DNA of 12,954 nt from Myxococcales bacterium. GTDB lineage: Bacteria; Myxococcota_C; UBA6777. A program made the translations under genes and the position numbers. The DNA is taken from contig JALTMC010000626.1 of the NCBI GenBank assembly GCA_027005175.1, positions 1 through 12,954 on the forward strand, in the 5' to 3' direction. The notes under the pieces were generated by a model that was given only the letters and a program-made list of their open reading frames with translations, did no database searches and was not told where the DNA came from. This document shows positions 1-7,097 of this stretch, one piece after another. The first letter of the stretch is position 1. Each line of letters opens with the position of its first letter.

Positions 1-765
1 ACTGGAGACTGCCGAAAGACATCGGACTGTTTAGGAGGAAAGGTCTGCAAGAGCAACCAATGCTCTGCGTGTAGTCGTGACATAGAGTGTGGCACCGGAA
101 AGCTCTGCCTATCGGGTGTGTGCAAAACTGGAGACTGCCGCACTGCAGCCGATTGCTCGGGCGGTAAGATCTGCAAAAGTAATACGTGCTCGGCTTGTAC
201 AAAAGACACCGAGTGTGGCGCCGGAAAGCTCTGTCTGTCGGGTGTGTGTAAGGCTGGAAACTGCCGCACCACGGGGGATTGTTCCGGGGGCCAGGTCTGC
301 AAAAGTAATACCTGCTCGGCTTGTGCCAAAGACACCGATTGTGGCACTGGAAAGATCTGTTTGTCAGGAGTGTGTAAGGTCGGCAACTGTCGCACAGCAG
401 CCGATTGTTCGGGAGGTCAGATTTGCAAGAACAACACTTGCTCTGCTTGCAGTAGCGATCCCGAGTGTGGAGTAGGGAGGCTGTGTTTGTCGGGATCTTG
501 CAAGGTCGGCAACTGTCGCACAGCAGCCGATTGTTCGGGAGGCAAGGTCTGTAAGAACAACACCTGTACCACATGTGGTTCAGACGCTGAATGTGGAACG
601 GGGAAGCTGTGTTTGTCAGGTGTTTGCAAGGTCGGCAACTGCCGCAAAGCGTCGGACTGTACGGGAAGCAAAGCCTGCGTGAAAAATACCTGCACCAACT
701 GTACCAGCGACACCCAATGCGCCCCTCAATTCTGCAACAAGACCACAGGCTCTTGTGTCAATGAC
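1..765 (+). repeat. 126-bp tandem coding repeat (42 aa), six copies
   Basis: The unit boundary (AAA/AAG codon before V/T-G-x-C-R) falls at 124, 250, 376, 502 and 628, exactly 126 bp apart. One further copy begins just left of the window. The copies at 376 and 502 share about 41 identical consecutive bases, so recent duplication or gene conversion is likely. The last copy (628-765) has drifted: it reads CTGSKAC and then CAPQFCNK instead of CGxGxLCLSG. Copy number probably varies between strains, changing the length of a disulfide-rich stalk. Confidence 0.93.
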
Positions 766-1653
766 AAATGCAAGAATGGCGTTCGAGACGGAGCAGAAAC
801 CGACATCGATTGCGGTGGTGGTATTTGCAATAAGTGTGTTGATGGAAAGAGCTGTCTCAAGAACAGTGACTGCACAGGTGGCTTCTGTACTGACGGTAAA
901 TGCGAGAGTATCGCTCCTTGTAAAAATGGCAAGAAGAACAGCAACGAAACAGACGTCGATTGTGGCGGCACCTGTAACCCCTGTGTGTATGCCAAGAGCT
1001 GCAAGGTCAATGGGGATTGTCAATCCAAGCTTTGTAAGAGCGGGGTATGTCGCTGTAAAAATCTGGATGATTGCCCAGGCAAACAAAACTGTGTTGTCAA
1101 CATTTGCTATGCACCCAAAGCCAGCTGCTCTGCACAAAAGAGCGCATTGAGCACTTCCCCAGATGGAGAGTATTGGGTCAAGCCCAGCACAACAGAGTTA
1201 CGAGTGTATTGTGACATGCGACTCAAGAAACGCTTGTGTGCAACAACCCAGGCCAACTACACAGGGCAAACTCGCGATGCTTCGAAGATGACCTATCGTT
1301 ATACAGGGATCTTACAGGTCAGTCAGGGGGTGTGTAAGATGTGGAATATCCGTGGTCCAAGCAACTATCCTCTCGATCGTTTAAATCTTGTGGCAGGCAA
1401 TACCCTCCGCACCTGTCCTGCCCTGGGATTTATCGCGGATGGGGCTCTTGGTGGTTGTGCCTTTGGTGCAAGCAACCCTGGACGCAACTGTGGTTTTCCC
1501 ATTTCCATACTGCATCGCTACGGCAACGCCTGCTCGGGCTGCAAACTGAACAATGGGCTTTATAACAAGTATGTTCTGCAAGGACCGATGTCCAGCGCAT
1601 CGACCCTATCTCATGCCAACGGCTCGATCTTTAGCCTCTGCAAAACTCGCTGA
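1..1653 (+). CDS. Cys-rich modular secreted protein, 5' partial
   Basis: The frame is open from base 1 to the TGA at 1651-1653 (550 codons seen). The GTG at 118 is inside a repeat and is not the start; the true start and any signal peptide lie left of the window. Three parts are visible. First come five full copies and one degenerate copy of a 42-residue unit with pattern CxxxDCSGGxxCKxNTCxxCxxDxECGxGxLCLSGxCK. Next are two modules of the form CKNGxxxxxETDxDCGGxCxxC (769 and 919 onward), familiar from myxobacterial secreted proteins. Last is a domain of about 175 residues (1126-1650) opening with SCSAQK, DGEYWVKP and VYCDM, resembling the start of fibrinogen-related domains. Inference: a surface or secreted adhesin-like protein whose even cysteines form disulfides outside the cytoplasm. 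The ligand is unknown. The coding call is very secure; the function is not. Confidence 0.9.
   Translation, partial: TGDCRKTSDCLGGKVCKSNQCSACSRDIECGTGKLCLSGVCKTGDCRTAADCSGGKICKSNTCSACTKDTECGAGKLCLSGVCKAGNCRTTGDCSGGQVCKSNTCSACAKDTDCGTGKICLSGVCKVGNCRTAADCSGGQICKNNTCSACSSDPECGVGRLCLSGSCKVGNCRTAADCSGGKVCKNNTCTTCGSDAECGTGKLCLSGVCKVGNCRKASDCTGSKACVKNTCTNCTSDTQCAPQFCNKTTGSCVNDKCKNGVRDGAETDIDCGGGICNKCVDGKSCLKNSDCTGGFCTDGKCESIAPCKNGKKNSNETDVDCGGTCNPCVYAKSCKVNGDCQSKLCKSGVCRCKNLDDCPGKQNCVVNICYAPKASCSAQKSALSTSPDGEYWVKPSTTELRVYCDMRLKKRLCATTQANYTGQTRDASKMTYRYTGILQVSQGVCKMWNIRGPSNYPLDRLNLVAGNTLRTCPALGFIADGALGGCAFGASNPGRNCGFPISILHRYGNACSGCKLNNGLYNKYVLQGPMSSASTLSHANGSIFSLCKTR
1126..1650 (+). other. C-terminal fibrinogen-like/Myxococcota Cys domain
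   Basis: This part of the first CDS begins SCSAQKSALSTSPDGEYW and reaches VYCDM at 1204-1218. Spacing and residues match the opening of fibrinogen-related domains (Cys, DGxYxIxP, VYCDM). The rest does not follow the GGGWT continuation of classical fibrinogen domains. Instead it has MWNIRGPSNYPLDRL, TCPALGFIADG, GNACSGC and a terminal CKTR. It may therefore be a separate bacterial domain that shares only the first half. The call rests on motif memory and is tentative. Confidence 0.45.
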
Positions 1654-1679
1654 GAGTCCCACACTTCCAAGTTCTTCTC

Positions 1680-1708
1680 TTGACAATGCTCTGATTTTGT
1701 TCTATTTC
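1680..1708 (+). promoter_or_regulatory. Candidate sigma70-type promoter for the TonB receptor
   Basis: A perfect TTGACA (1680-1685) is followed by a 17-bp spacer and TATTTC (1703-1708), a weak -10 matching the first three consensus bases. Transcription would start near 1715 and give a leader of about 28 nt before the ATG at 1743. A second -10-like TATAAG sits at 1726-1731 but is too close to the start codon to be the main one. The position, in the 89-bp gap after the upstream stop, supports separate transcription of the receptor pair. Confidence 0.45.
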
Positions 1709-1742
1709 CCCTGGGTCGCGTAGCCTATAAGACCCTGAGGAA

Positions 1743-4052
1743 ATGGATTTCTCTGTGTATTTGTGGAACCCAAGATCATCATTCAACCCAAAAAGTGACC
1801 TTGTATCATGCCTTCTTGGCACACTCCTACTCCTGGTGTGGTGTATCTTCGTATCTCTTCCAGCGCTGGCAGCCCCCTCCTCACAACAACCCGCGATCTC
1901 TGTTTCCATCCAGGTGTTGGAGAGTGGACGTCGTATTCCACTGGAAGGCATCGCTGTACTTATCAAAGAACGCAAGCAGATAAAGTACACTGGCCAAGAT
2001 GGCTGGATCGAGGTCAAGCTGGTGCCAAAGAGCTATCATTTTGTGATCAAAGCGATTGGTTATTTGCCCACCACACTAAAAGAGAGGATTCCCAAAAGCG
2101 GAAAGGTATACCTCTATATTAAGCCCGATCCGCTCAGTACATTGCAGAGCACCAGTCGGGCTCGTCGCACGAAGAAAACACCACAGCAGTTTCACCTCAA
2201 GCGTGAAGAAATGCGCGATTTACCCGGTGTTCTGGGTGGTGATCCCCTGCGTGCTTTCCAAAATATGCCGGGTGTTGCTCGCGCACCACGAACCGGTGGA
2301 GAGATCGTAGTACGCGGTGCCTCTTTTGCCGACACAGGCTTTTATATCGACGGACATCGCATCCCCATTCTCTACCACTTTGGTGCAGGTCTGTCGGTCA
2401 TCAATCGACGCTTCCTCAAAAGCATCGACTTCTACCCTGGAGGAGGCCCCATCAAATACGGGCGACTCACAGCAGGACTGATCTCGGCAGAAAGTCGCAA
2501 CCCTGTAGGCAACGGTGTACATGGAGATGTCTATATCAGCCTTGCGGCGATTGGTGGCTATATCGAGATCCCGCTACCCAACCACTGGTCCATCGCTGTG
2601 GGTGCAGCCCGTAGTTATATCGATGCCTTTTTTGGCCTACTTACCAAAGACCCTCTCATCGGAGCCTTTTGGGACTACCAGCTCAAAGTCGCCTACCAAA
2701 CCAAACAACACCAGCTCTCGTTTTTTATCTTTGGCTCAGACGACTCTTTTGACTTTGCGGGACCCAACAAAGGTGGCCCCGTGCCTCTCATTGGAGGGGA
2801 AAAACGCAAACGCGCTCTTCGCTTTGCCAAGCTCATCACAAAATACCGCTTTCGAACAAAAAAGTTTCAGTTACACGCCAGCCTCGGTGTTGGCTTTGTT
2901 CAGGATTTTGATGAGATCCCCACCAAACTCAAAGACAAGTGGGATCTGCCCATCGAGCTGCGTATCGACCTGACCTGGAAGCTGTCCGAACAACACGCAC
3001 TCGAAGCCGGCCTGGACGGTTCTTGGGGCTATCGCACCTTCCGTCAACGTCAATCCTTTCTTGAGCCCGGAAACTTTCCGACACCTATCGCCAAGCCACA
3101 AACGATCTTGCAAAAGGGTAACAACAACATCCTAGCCCCTGCCTTGTACCTCAACTGGCGATGGCACCCGCACAAACGGGTGAATTTACAGTTGGGTGTA
3201 AGAGGTGATTTATTTTTATTTCAAAAACAACTTTACCTGAGAGGCGGTCCTCGATTCTCCGGAACATTTAAGCTGCATAAGACACTTCAAGCCCTGGTAT
3301 CCGCAGGTTATTACTATCGCCCTCCCACCAATGATGAATGGGGAGAGGTTCTGGGCAATCCCACACTGCGCCCTCCCAGCGCCTTTCAATCCTCTGTGGG
3401 TTTTGACTTTCGACCCATCCGACAACTACAACTCCGAACCCTATTTTTCTACAACCAGATGTTTGACTTAATTACGCCATCCAACCGCACAGTCGAGCGC
3501 AATGGAGAACTTCGTGTGGAGAACTATAACAACGAAGGATTCGGTCGCTCATTCGGTCTGGAGGTAATGCTCCGCATGCGCCTGGGACGCCGCCTGATTG
3601 GCTGGCTCACCTACACCCTCTCTCGCGCAGAACGAGGGAAAAAACCAAACAACACCTACTCTCTGTATGCCTTTGACCAGCCGCATATTTTTAATATCAT
3701 GTTGCTCTGGCGCATTGGCTGGGGCTGGAGTGTGAGCGGTCGATTCAGATTGGCCAGCGGAAACCCCGTCGCTCCCGTACAACGCACCACCTACGATGCC
3801 GACTCCGACAACTATCGTCCTCTCTATGGCACTCCAGGAACAGAGCGCCTTCCAATGTTCCATCAACTCGATCTTCGCGTCGATAAACGCTTTGTATTCA
3901 AGCACTGGATCCTCGGTATCTATCTTGATGTTATCAATGTATACAATGCTCGCATCGGTGAATCGTACCGTTATAACTATAACTTCACGATACGTATCCC
4001 CCAGCGAGGAGCTACCCTGTTAACGATCTTTGGTGTTCGAGGGGAGTTTTAA
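1743..4052 (+). CDS. TonB-dependent outer-membrane receptor
   Basis: 769 residues. Residues 20-43 are a hydrophobic signal segment ending ALA|AP, followed by a carboxypeptidase-regulatory-like beta domain at about 51-128 (VLIKE, TGQDGWIEVKL, IGYLPTT). A plug domain follows at about 148-255, with LPGVLGGDPLRAFQNMPGV, VVRGASFADTGFYIDG and IDFYPGGGPIKYG. The rest is rich in alternating aromatic beta strands. The last residue is Phe in FGVRGEF, as in many BAM-assembled barrels. The family takes up large or scarce substrates across the outer membrane using energy from TonB-ExbB-ExbD; the substrate cannot be read here and no TonB genes are in view. No clear TonB box follows the signal peptide. The start at 1743 has GAGG only 2 nt upstream, so a slightly different start (GTG 1755 or TTG 1761) is possible. 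Its stop overlaps the next start, so the two genes are probably coupled. Confidence 0.88.
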   Translation: MDFSVYLWNPRSSFNPKSDLVSCLLGTLLLLVWCIFVSLPALAAPSSQQPAISVSIQVLESGRRIPLEGIAVLIKERKQIKYTGQDGWIEVKLVPKSYHFVIKAIGYLPTTLKERIPKSGKVYLYIKPDPLSTLQSTSRARRTKKTPQQFHLKREEMRDLPGVLGGDPLRAFQNMPGVARAPRTGGEIVVRGASFADTGFYIDGHRIPILYHFGAGLSVINRRFLKSIDFYPGGGPIKYGRLTAGLISAESRNPVGNGVHGDVYISLAAIGGYIEIPLPNHWSIAVGAARSYIDAFFGLLTKDPLIGAFWDYQLKVAYQTKQHQLSFFIFGSDDSFDFAGPNKGGPVPLIGGEKRKRALRFAKLITKYRFRTKKFQLHASLGVGFVQDFDEIPTKLKDKWDLPIELRIDLTWKLSEQHALEAGLDGSWGYRTFRQRQSFLEPGNFPTPIAKPQTILQKGNNNILAPALYLNWRWHPHKRVNLQLGVRGDLFLFQKQLYLRGGPRFSGTFKLHKTLQALVSAGYYYRPPTNDEWGEVLGNPTLRPPSAFQSSVGFDFRPIRQLQLRTLFFYNQMFDLITPSNRTVERNGELRVENYNNEGFGRSFGLEVMLRMRLGRRLIGWLTYTLSRAERGKKPNNTYSLYAFDQPHIFNIMLLWRIGWGWSVSGRFRLASGNPVAPVQRTTYDADSDNYRPLYGTPGTERLPMFHQLDLRVDKRFVFKHWILGIYLDVINVYNARIGESYRYNYNFTIRIPQRGATLLTIFGVRGEF

Positions 4053-4885
4053 TGCAACGATACCCATCCATCGTACTCGCCATTTTCCTGAGTATCCTTG
4101 CCCTCACGCAAGTCTACTGTACACCAGAAGCAGACCCTCGTGAGAAGATTACAGAGCTGCGAGTGCTTGGCATCAAAGCAAGCCCACCCGCAGCTAAGCC
4201 CGGCGACAACGTCAAACTCTCCGCGCTGGTAGCCACTTCGACAGCAGCTCCCATCGAACTCGAATGGTTTCTCTGTAAAAATGAGAAAGACGCAGAGCAC
4301 GGATGTCATGAGAGTCCCGATGCTGTGAAGCTCGGCAAAGCTGCCACTGTCAATCTCACGATCCCAACGAGTACATTGCAAGCCAAACTCACACCAGCAG
4401 AGCAACTACAAGGACGAATACTACCTATCACCATGATAGCCCGCGCTGGAAAAGAAATCGTGATCGCCACCAAGCGTATCATCGTATCAGCCACCCCCGC
4501 CAACCACAATCCCAAGATCTCCGCTCTGACCTTATTCGACAAAGACGAAAAGACAGCCCTCCCAACCCCCTGGACATTAACTCGCGAGAAACAAACGGAA
4601 CAAACATACAAACTCATCGCAACGGTTGATAAAAAAAGCCGTGAGATCTACCAACGTATCACCCCCGACGGAAAGAAGATCCAGGCCAACGAACGCCTCT
4701 ACCTCTCCTGGTACCTCACAGATGGTGCCTACAAAAAAGGCTACCTCAGCGAAGCAGACGACCTCTCCAACTCCCTGGTCATTTCAGAAAAAACGACCAA
4801 ACCCGGCAAACTCACCCTCTACCTGATCCTACGCGACGGACGTGGTGGCGTCGACTGGATGACCTATACAGCCACCATAAAGTAA
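4052..4885 (+). CDS. Exported protein paired with the TonB receptor
   Basis: 277 residues, starting at an ATG that shares one base with the receptor's TAA (TAATG). GGGGAG at 4041-4046 gives a good ribosome site, so translational coupling is likely. A hydrophobic segment (residues 7-22) ends at Cys23, followed by TPEADPRE. This suggests a lipoprotein, but the residue before Cys is Tyr rather than Gly/Ala/Ser, so lipidation is uncertain. The mature part looks like beta-sandwich (Ig-like) segments: ITELRVLGIKASPPAAKPGD with ELEWFLC, then a middle segment, then a C-terminal one ending LILRDGRGGVDWM. I recall similar proteins beside TonB receptors in Myxococcota but cannot name a family. Inference: a surface or periplasmic partner that helps bind or hand over the receptor's substrate. 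The coding call is strong, the role weak. Confidence 0.82.
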   Translation: MQRYPSIVLAIFLSILALTQVYCTPEADPREKITELRVLGIKASPPAAKPGDNVKLSALVATSTAAPIELEWFLCKNEKDAEHGCHESPDAVKLGKAATVNLTIPTSTLQAKLTPAEQLQGRILPITMIARAGKEIVIATKRIIVSATPANHNPKISALTLFDKDEKTALPTPWTLTREKQTEQTYKLIATVDKKSREIYQRITPDGKKIQANERLYLSWYLTDGAYKKGYLSEADDLSNSLVISEKTTKPGKLTLYLILRDGRGGVDWMTYTATIK

Positions 4886-4974
4886 GTTAGCAAGAATCAG
4901 TTAGCAAGAATCAGTTAGCAAGAATCAGTTAGCAAGAATCAGTTAGCAAGAATCAGTTAGCAAGAATCAGTTAG
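4886..4974. repeat. 14-bp minisatellite, six perfect copies
   Basis: The unit gttagcaagaatca occurs six times without a mismatch at 4886, 4900, 4914, 4928, 4942 and 4956. A partial gttag follows at 4970-4974. The array begins at the base directly after the TAA of the exported-protein gene. The unit is not palindromic and its length is not a multiple of three. It carries TTAG, so stops appear in rotating frames. Perfect identity suggests recent expansion by replication slippage. Confidence 0.97.
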
Positions 4975-5192
4975 GCAATACATCAGCATTTCAGTTTTTG
5001 GCCAAAATCCTCAAATGCAGTTATATGAAGAACTTGAGAGAGAGTTCCTCCAAGAGTTCACGGGTTCTCAAATGCAGAAATAGAATGTGCCGACTGCCTT
5101 ATCACAGGCTTCTTACAGTGTTTTGGGAAAATCGGTAGTATGTGAAGGTTCGATATATCGAGGGGGGGGTCGAGTGATGTGAGGAGCAGAGA
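4975..5192. other. Convergent intergenic region, no gene seen
   Basis: This separates two genes that converge. It contains an 11-bp direct repeat ctcaaatgcag (5010-5020 and 5067-5077), the palindrome ttttggccaaaa near 4996, the 12-bp perfect palindrome tcgatatatcga (5150-5161) and, right after it, a run of eight G (5162-5169). I see no hairpin with a T-run that would be a confident terminator for either gene. Short open frames here look accidental. Confidence 0.6.
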
Positions 5193-6959
5193 TTAAGGTA
5201 TGCGGACACAGCATGTATCGCTTCGGTTGGTGCATGCAAGGGAGGAGATAGCGGTACTATTCGGAGGACAGCTTTGGCCAGACGAGACGCACTTTCCACC
5301 TACGGTTGCACAGGAGATACCCGTCAGCGAGCACAAGCCGGTGGTGGCGTTACACTTACTATTTGACAGGGTGCGAGTCGAAGTGGAGCAACGACTCCTC
5401 GCACAAGTGGGTATAGTTTGGATACAGTTTGTACCGCTCTGCTGGCAACGAGCCGCAACAGTCTTCCCAAAGGTGGAGCACTGGTTGTTTGTACAAGTTG
5501 GTGTATTTTGAATACAGCTGGTACCTGACATTCGGCAGCTTGTACTGGAGGACTGTGTTGCAGGAACACACAATCCAGTGGCAGGGTTGCAAGTATAGCT
5601 TATCTGCGTACAACCCCCCAGAGAGTTGACGAGACACTGTGGACCTTTGCATCGCACGGAAGCACACTTATTGATGTTGGGCATACAGCAATGAAGAGCC
5701 CGGACACCTCCACAAGACACGGAGGCATCGGACTTATAGCCCGCTTTACAAGCAACAAACTGAATGCCGCAATAACCACCTTTTCTCGAACAGTCCGTGG
5801 CTTTAGGACAAGTCCCTGTATTGCCGCTGAGCCCGGTACATTTCTGACCAGCCGGACAATTGGCTTTGGCACAGCACCACACGGGAACAATGCCGCTCAA
5901 GCATTTTCCATTCGCACACATTAGCCCTTGAGGACAGTCGCAATTAACTTTGCATTGAGGCTTTGTAGCGACGCACTTACCTGTACTCGAACAGGTGCGA
6001 AGCTTGTAGGTTCTCTGTGAAATGGAGCATCGGTTGCTGGAACACACAGGAGCATTTTCAATACAATTGGTTCCGCTCTGGCGACAGGCCAACTTCAATG
6101 AGGAGGTCTTTACCACACATTGGTTCTTGGAGCAGGTTGGGGTGTTCTGGTTGCATGTGCTTCCACTCATGGAGCAACTTGATGGAGTCGACTTCGTAGT
6201 CGCCACGCATTTTCCGGTGGCGGGATCACAGGCATAGCTGGTTTGAGAGCAAGAGCCTGAGCCCGTTTTACAAACAGGGCCACTGCATTTCACCGTTGCA
6301 CACTTGTTGGAGGTTGGCATACAACACATCAAGGAGCGAATGCTACCACAAGAGACGGAAGTATCAAGCTTATAGCCCGATTTACAAGCTGAAAACTGGA
6401 CCGCGCAATAGCCTCTTTTCTTTGCACAATCGGTGATGACTTTGGGTAAGCAGCACAAGGCAGAACGACCACCGTCACAGCCCATGGAGTTGCCTGCATT
6501 TTGGAATCCTGTTTTACAGGGTCCAACCCCCTTGTCGCAATAACCACCTTTGGTTTCACAGAGTGGTGTTGGCGTATCGCCTGATATCTGATCCTTGCCA
6601 GAAGGGTTGTCCGGTGTATTTTGTTCTGTGCTATCGTCACTTAGAGCCGATGAGTCCTTGGGTTCATCGTCTGTCCCTGCCACATCATCCGATGTTGTCT
6701 GCTCTGAAGCCACATCATCCGATGTTGTCTGCTCTGAAGCCACATCATCTTTTCCTGATCCAGCGTCCGATGAAGGCTCCGTCTGTACTGTCCCGTCCTT
6801 TCCTGTCACACCCTCTGAGGAGTGGTCTCCCCCCTTCTCCGAAGAGCTGGCACCATCCTGACCATTCGGTACAGTCACAGGACCACAAGCACTCCAAAAC
6901 GAAGCTGAAGCCAATAAGAACACACACACACCTACAAGCCAAACACGTGAAATATTCAT
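5193..6959 (-). CDS. Cys-rich modular lipoprotein with GGYC modules
   Basis: 588 residues. The signal peptide MNISRVWLVGVCVFLLASAS leads to FWSAC, with Cys25 as the likely lipidated residue (Trp at -3 is unusual, Ser-Ala before Cys is fine). Residues 26-133 form an acidic Ser/Thr/Asp linker. A disulfide-rich body follows. The module GGYCxxxxxxCxxGxxxxxxxxCGxxRxxxCCxP appears at about 138-172, 183-215 and 394-427, with a fourth variant at the C terminus (554-588, ending CCVRIP). Residues 178-330 and 389-543 are an internal duplication separated by a CDCPQGLMC-type insert. Myxococcota secreted proteins share this style. Inference: an outer-membrane-anchored surface protein held away from the membrane by the linker. 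The ligand is unknown. It is transcribed divergently from the cyclophilin gene. AAGAGGG about 9 nt upstream supports the start. Confidence 0.88.
   Translation of the reverse strand: MNISRVWLVGVCVFLLASASFWSACGPVTVPNGQDGASSSEKGGDHSSEGVTGKDGTVQTEPSSDAGSGKDDVASEQTTSDDVASEQTTSDDVAGTDDEPKDSSALSDDSTEQNTPDNPSGKDQISGDTPTPLCETKGGYCDKGVGPCKTGFQNAGNSMGCDGGRSALCCLPKVITDCAKKRGYCAVQFSACKSGYKLDTSVSCGSIRSLMCCMPTSNKCATVKCSGPVCKTGSGSCSQTSYACDPATGKCVATTKSTPSSCSMSGSTCNQNTPTCSKNQCVVKTSSLKLACRQSGTNCIENAPVCSSNRCSISQRTYKLRTCSSTGKCVATKPQCKVNCDCPQGLMCANGKCLSGIVPVWCCAKANCPAGQKCTGLSGNTGTCPKATDCSRKGGYCGIQFVACKAGYKSDASVSCGGVRALHCCMPNINKCASVRCKGPQCLVNSLGGCTQISYTCNPATGLCVPATQSSSTSCRMSGTSCIQNTPTCTNNQCSTFGKTVAARCQQSGTNCIQTIPTCARSRCSTSTRTLSNSKCNATTGLCSLTGISCATVGGKCVSSGQSCPPNSTAISSLACTNRSDTCCVRIP
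5331..5795 (-). repeat. Second copy of a ~155-residue internal duplication
   Basis: Residues 389-543 of the Cys-rich lipoprotein (DCSRKGGYCGIQF to TTGLC) align with residues 178-330 (DCAKKRGYCAVQF to TGKCV) at 5970-6428. They match nearly throughout in cysteine spacing and share many other residues, for example CxMSGTSCxQNTPTC and CxQSGTNCI. The divergence shows an older duplication than the nearby nucleotide-level repeats. Confidence 0.85.
6679..6749 (-). repeat. 30-bp in-frame repeat in the lipoprotein linker
   Basis: A 30-bp unit occurs at 6679-6708 and 6709-6738 without mismatch, with 11 more bases at 6739-6749. On the minus strand it encodes repeated DDVASEQTTS (residues 71-90, then DDVA again). 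It lengthens the acidic spacer between the lipid anchor and the Cys-rich body without shifting frame. Confidence 0.95.
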
Positions 6960-7013
6960 TTTTTTTTACCCTCTTAACAAAAAACGTCCTGTATTCCCTA
7001 CCCTCTTAACAAA
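6960..7013 (-). promoter_or_regulatory. Duplicated Shine-Dalgarno leader with poly-A tract
   Basis: On the minus strand the 15-bp sequence TTTGTTAAGAGGGTA occurs twice (plus coordinates 6967-6981 and 6999-7013), 32 bp apart. The proximal copy places GAGGG upstream of the ATG of the Cys-rich lipoprotein, separated by T and eight A. The distal copy is a second, unused ribosome-site sequence. The nine-A run that includes the start codon's A could vary in length by slippage and change the spacing. Confidence 0.6.
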
Positions 7014-7068
7014 GGAACAGCACTTTATTGTTAATAACATATTCTCTACTTTTTCGCCCTTGAAATTA

Positions 7069-7091
7069 TGGTATAAGAGAGTTTTTGGAGG
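7069..7091 (+). promoter_or_regulatory. Candidate extended -10 promoter and RBS of the cyclophilin gene
   Basis: TGG directly before TATAAG (7072-7077) fits an extended -10 element; no good -35 is seen 17 bp upstream. Transcription would begin near 7084, giving a very short leader. GGAGG at 7087-7091 lies 6 nt before the ATG at 7098 and is a strong ribosome site that fixes this start. Confidence 0.4.
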
Positions 7092-7097
7092 TATCTG

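Noticed and set aside
616-1137. Long antisense open frame opposite the first Cys-rich gene
   Set aside because: It is the mirror of a repetitive, strongly coding sequence; low-complexity Ala/Thr/Val composition and no start signals.
118-1653. GTG at 118 as the start of the first Cys-rich gene
   Set aside because: The frame is open to base 1 and carries another copy of the same repeat, so the gene is truncated by the window.
5162-5169. Run of eight G as a phase-variation tract
   Set aside because: It lies 24 bp beyond the stop of the minus-strand gene and is not in any coding frame or promoter that I can support.
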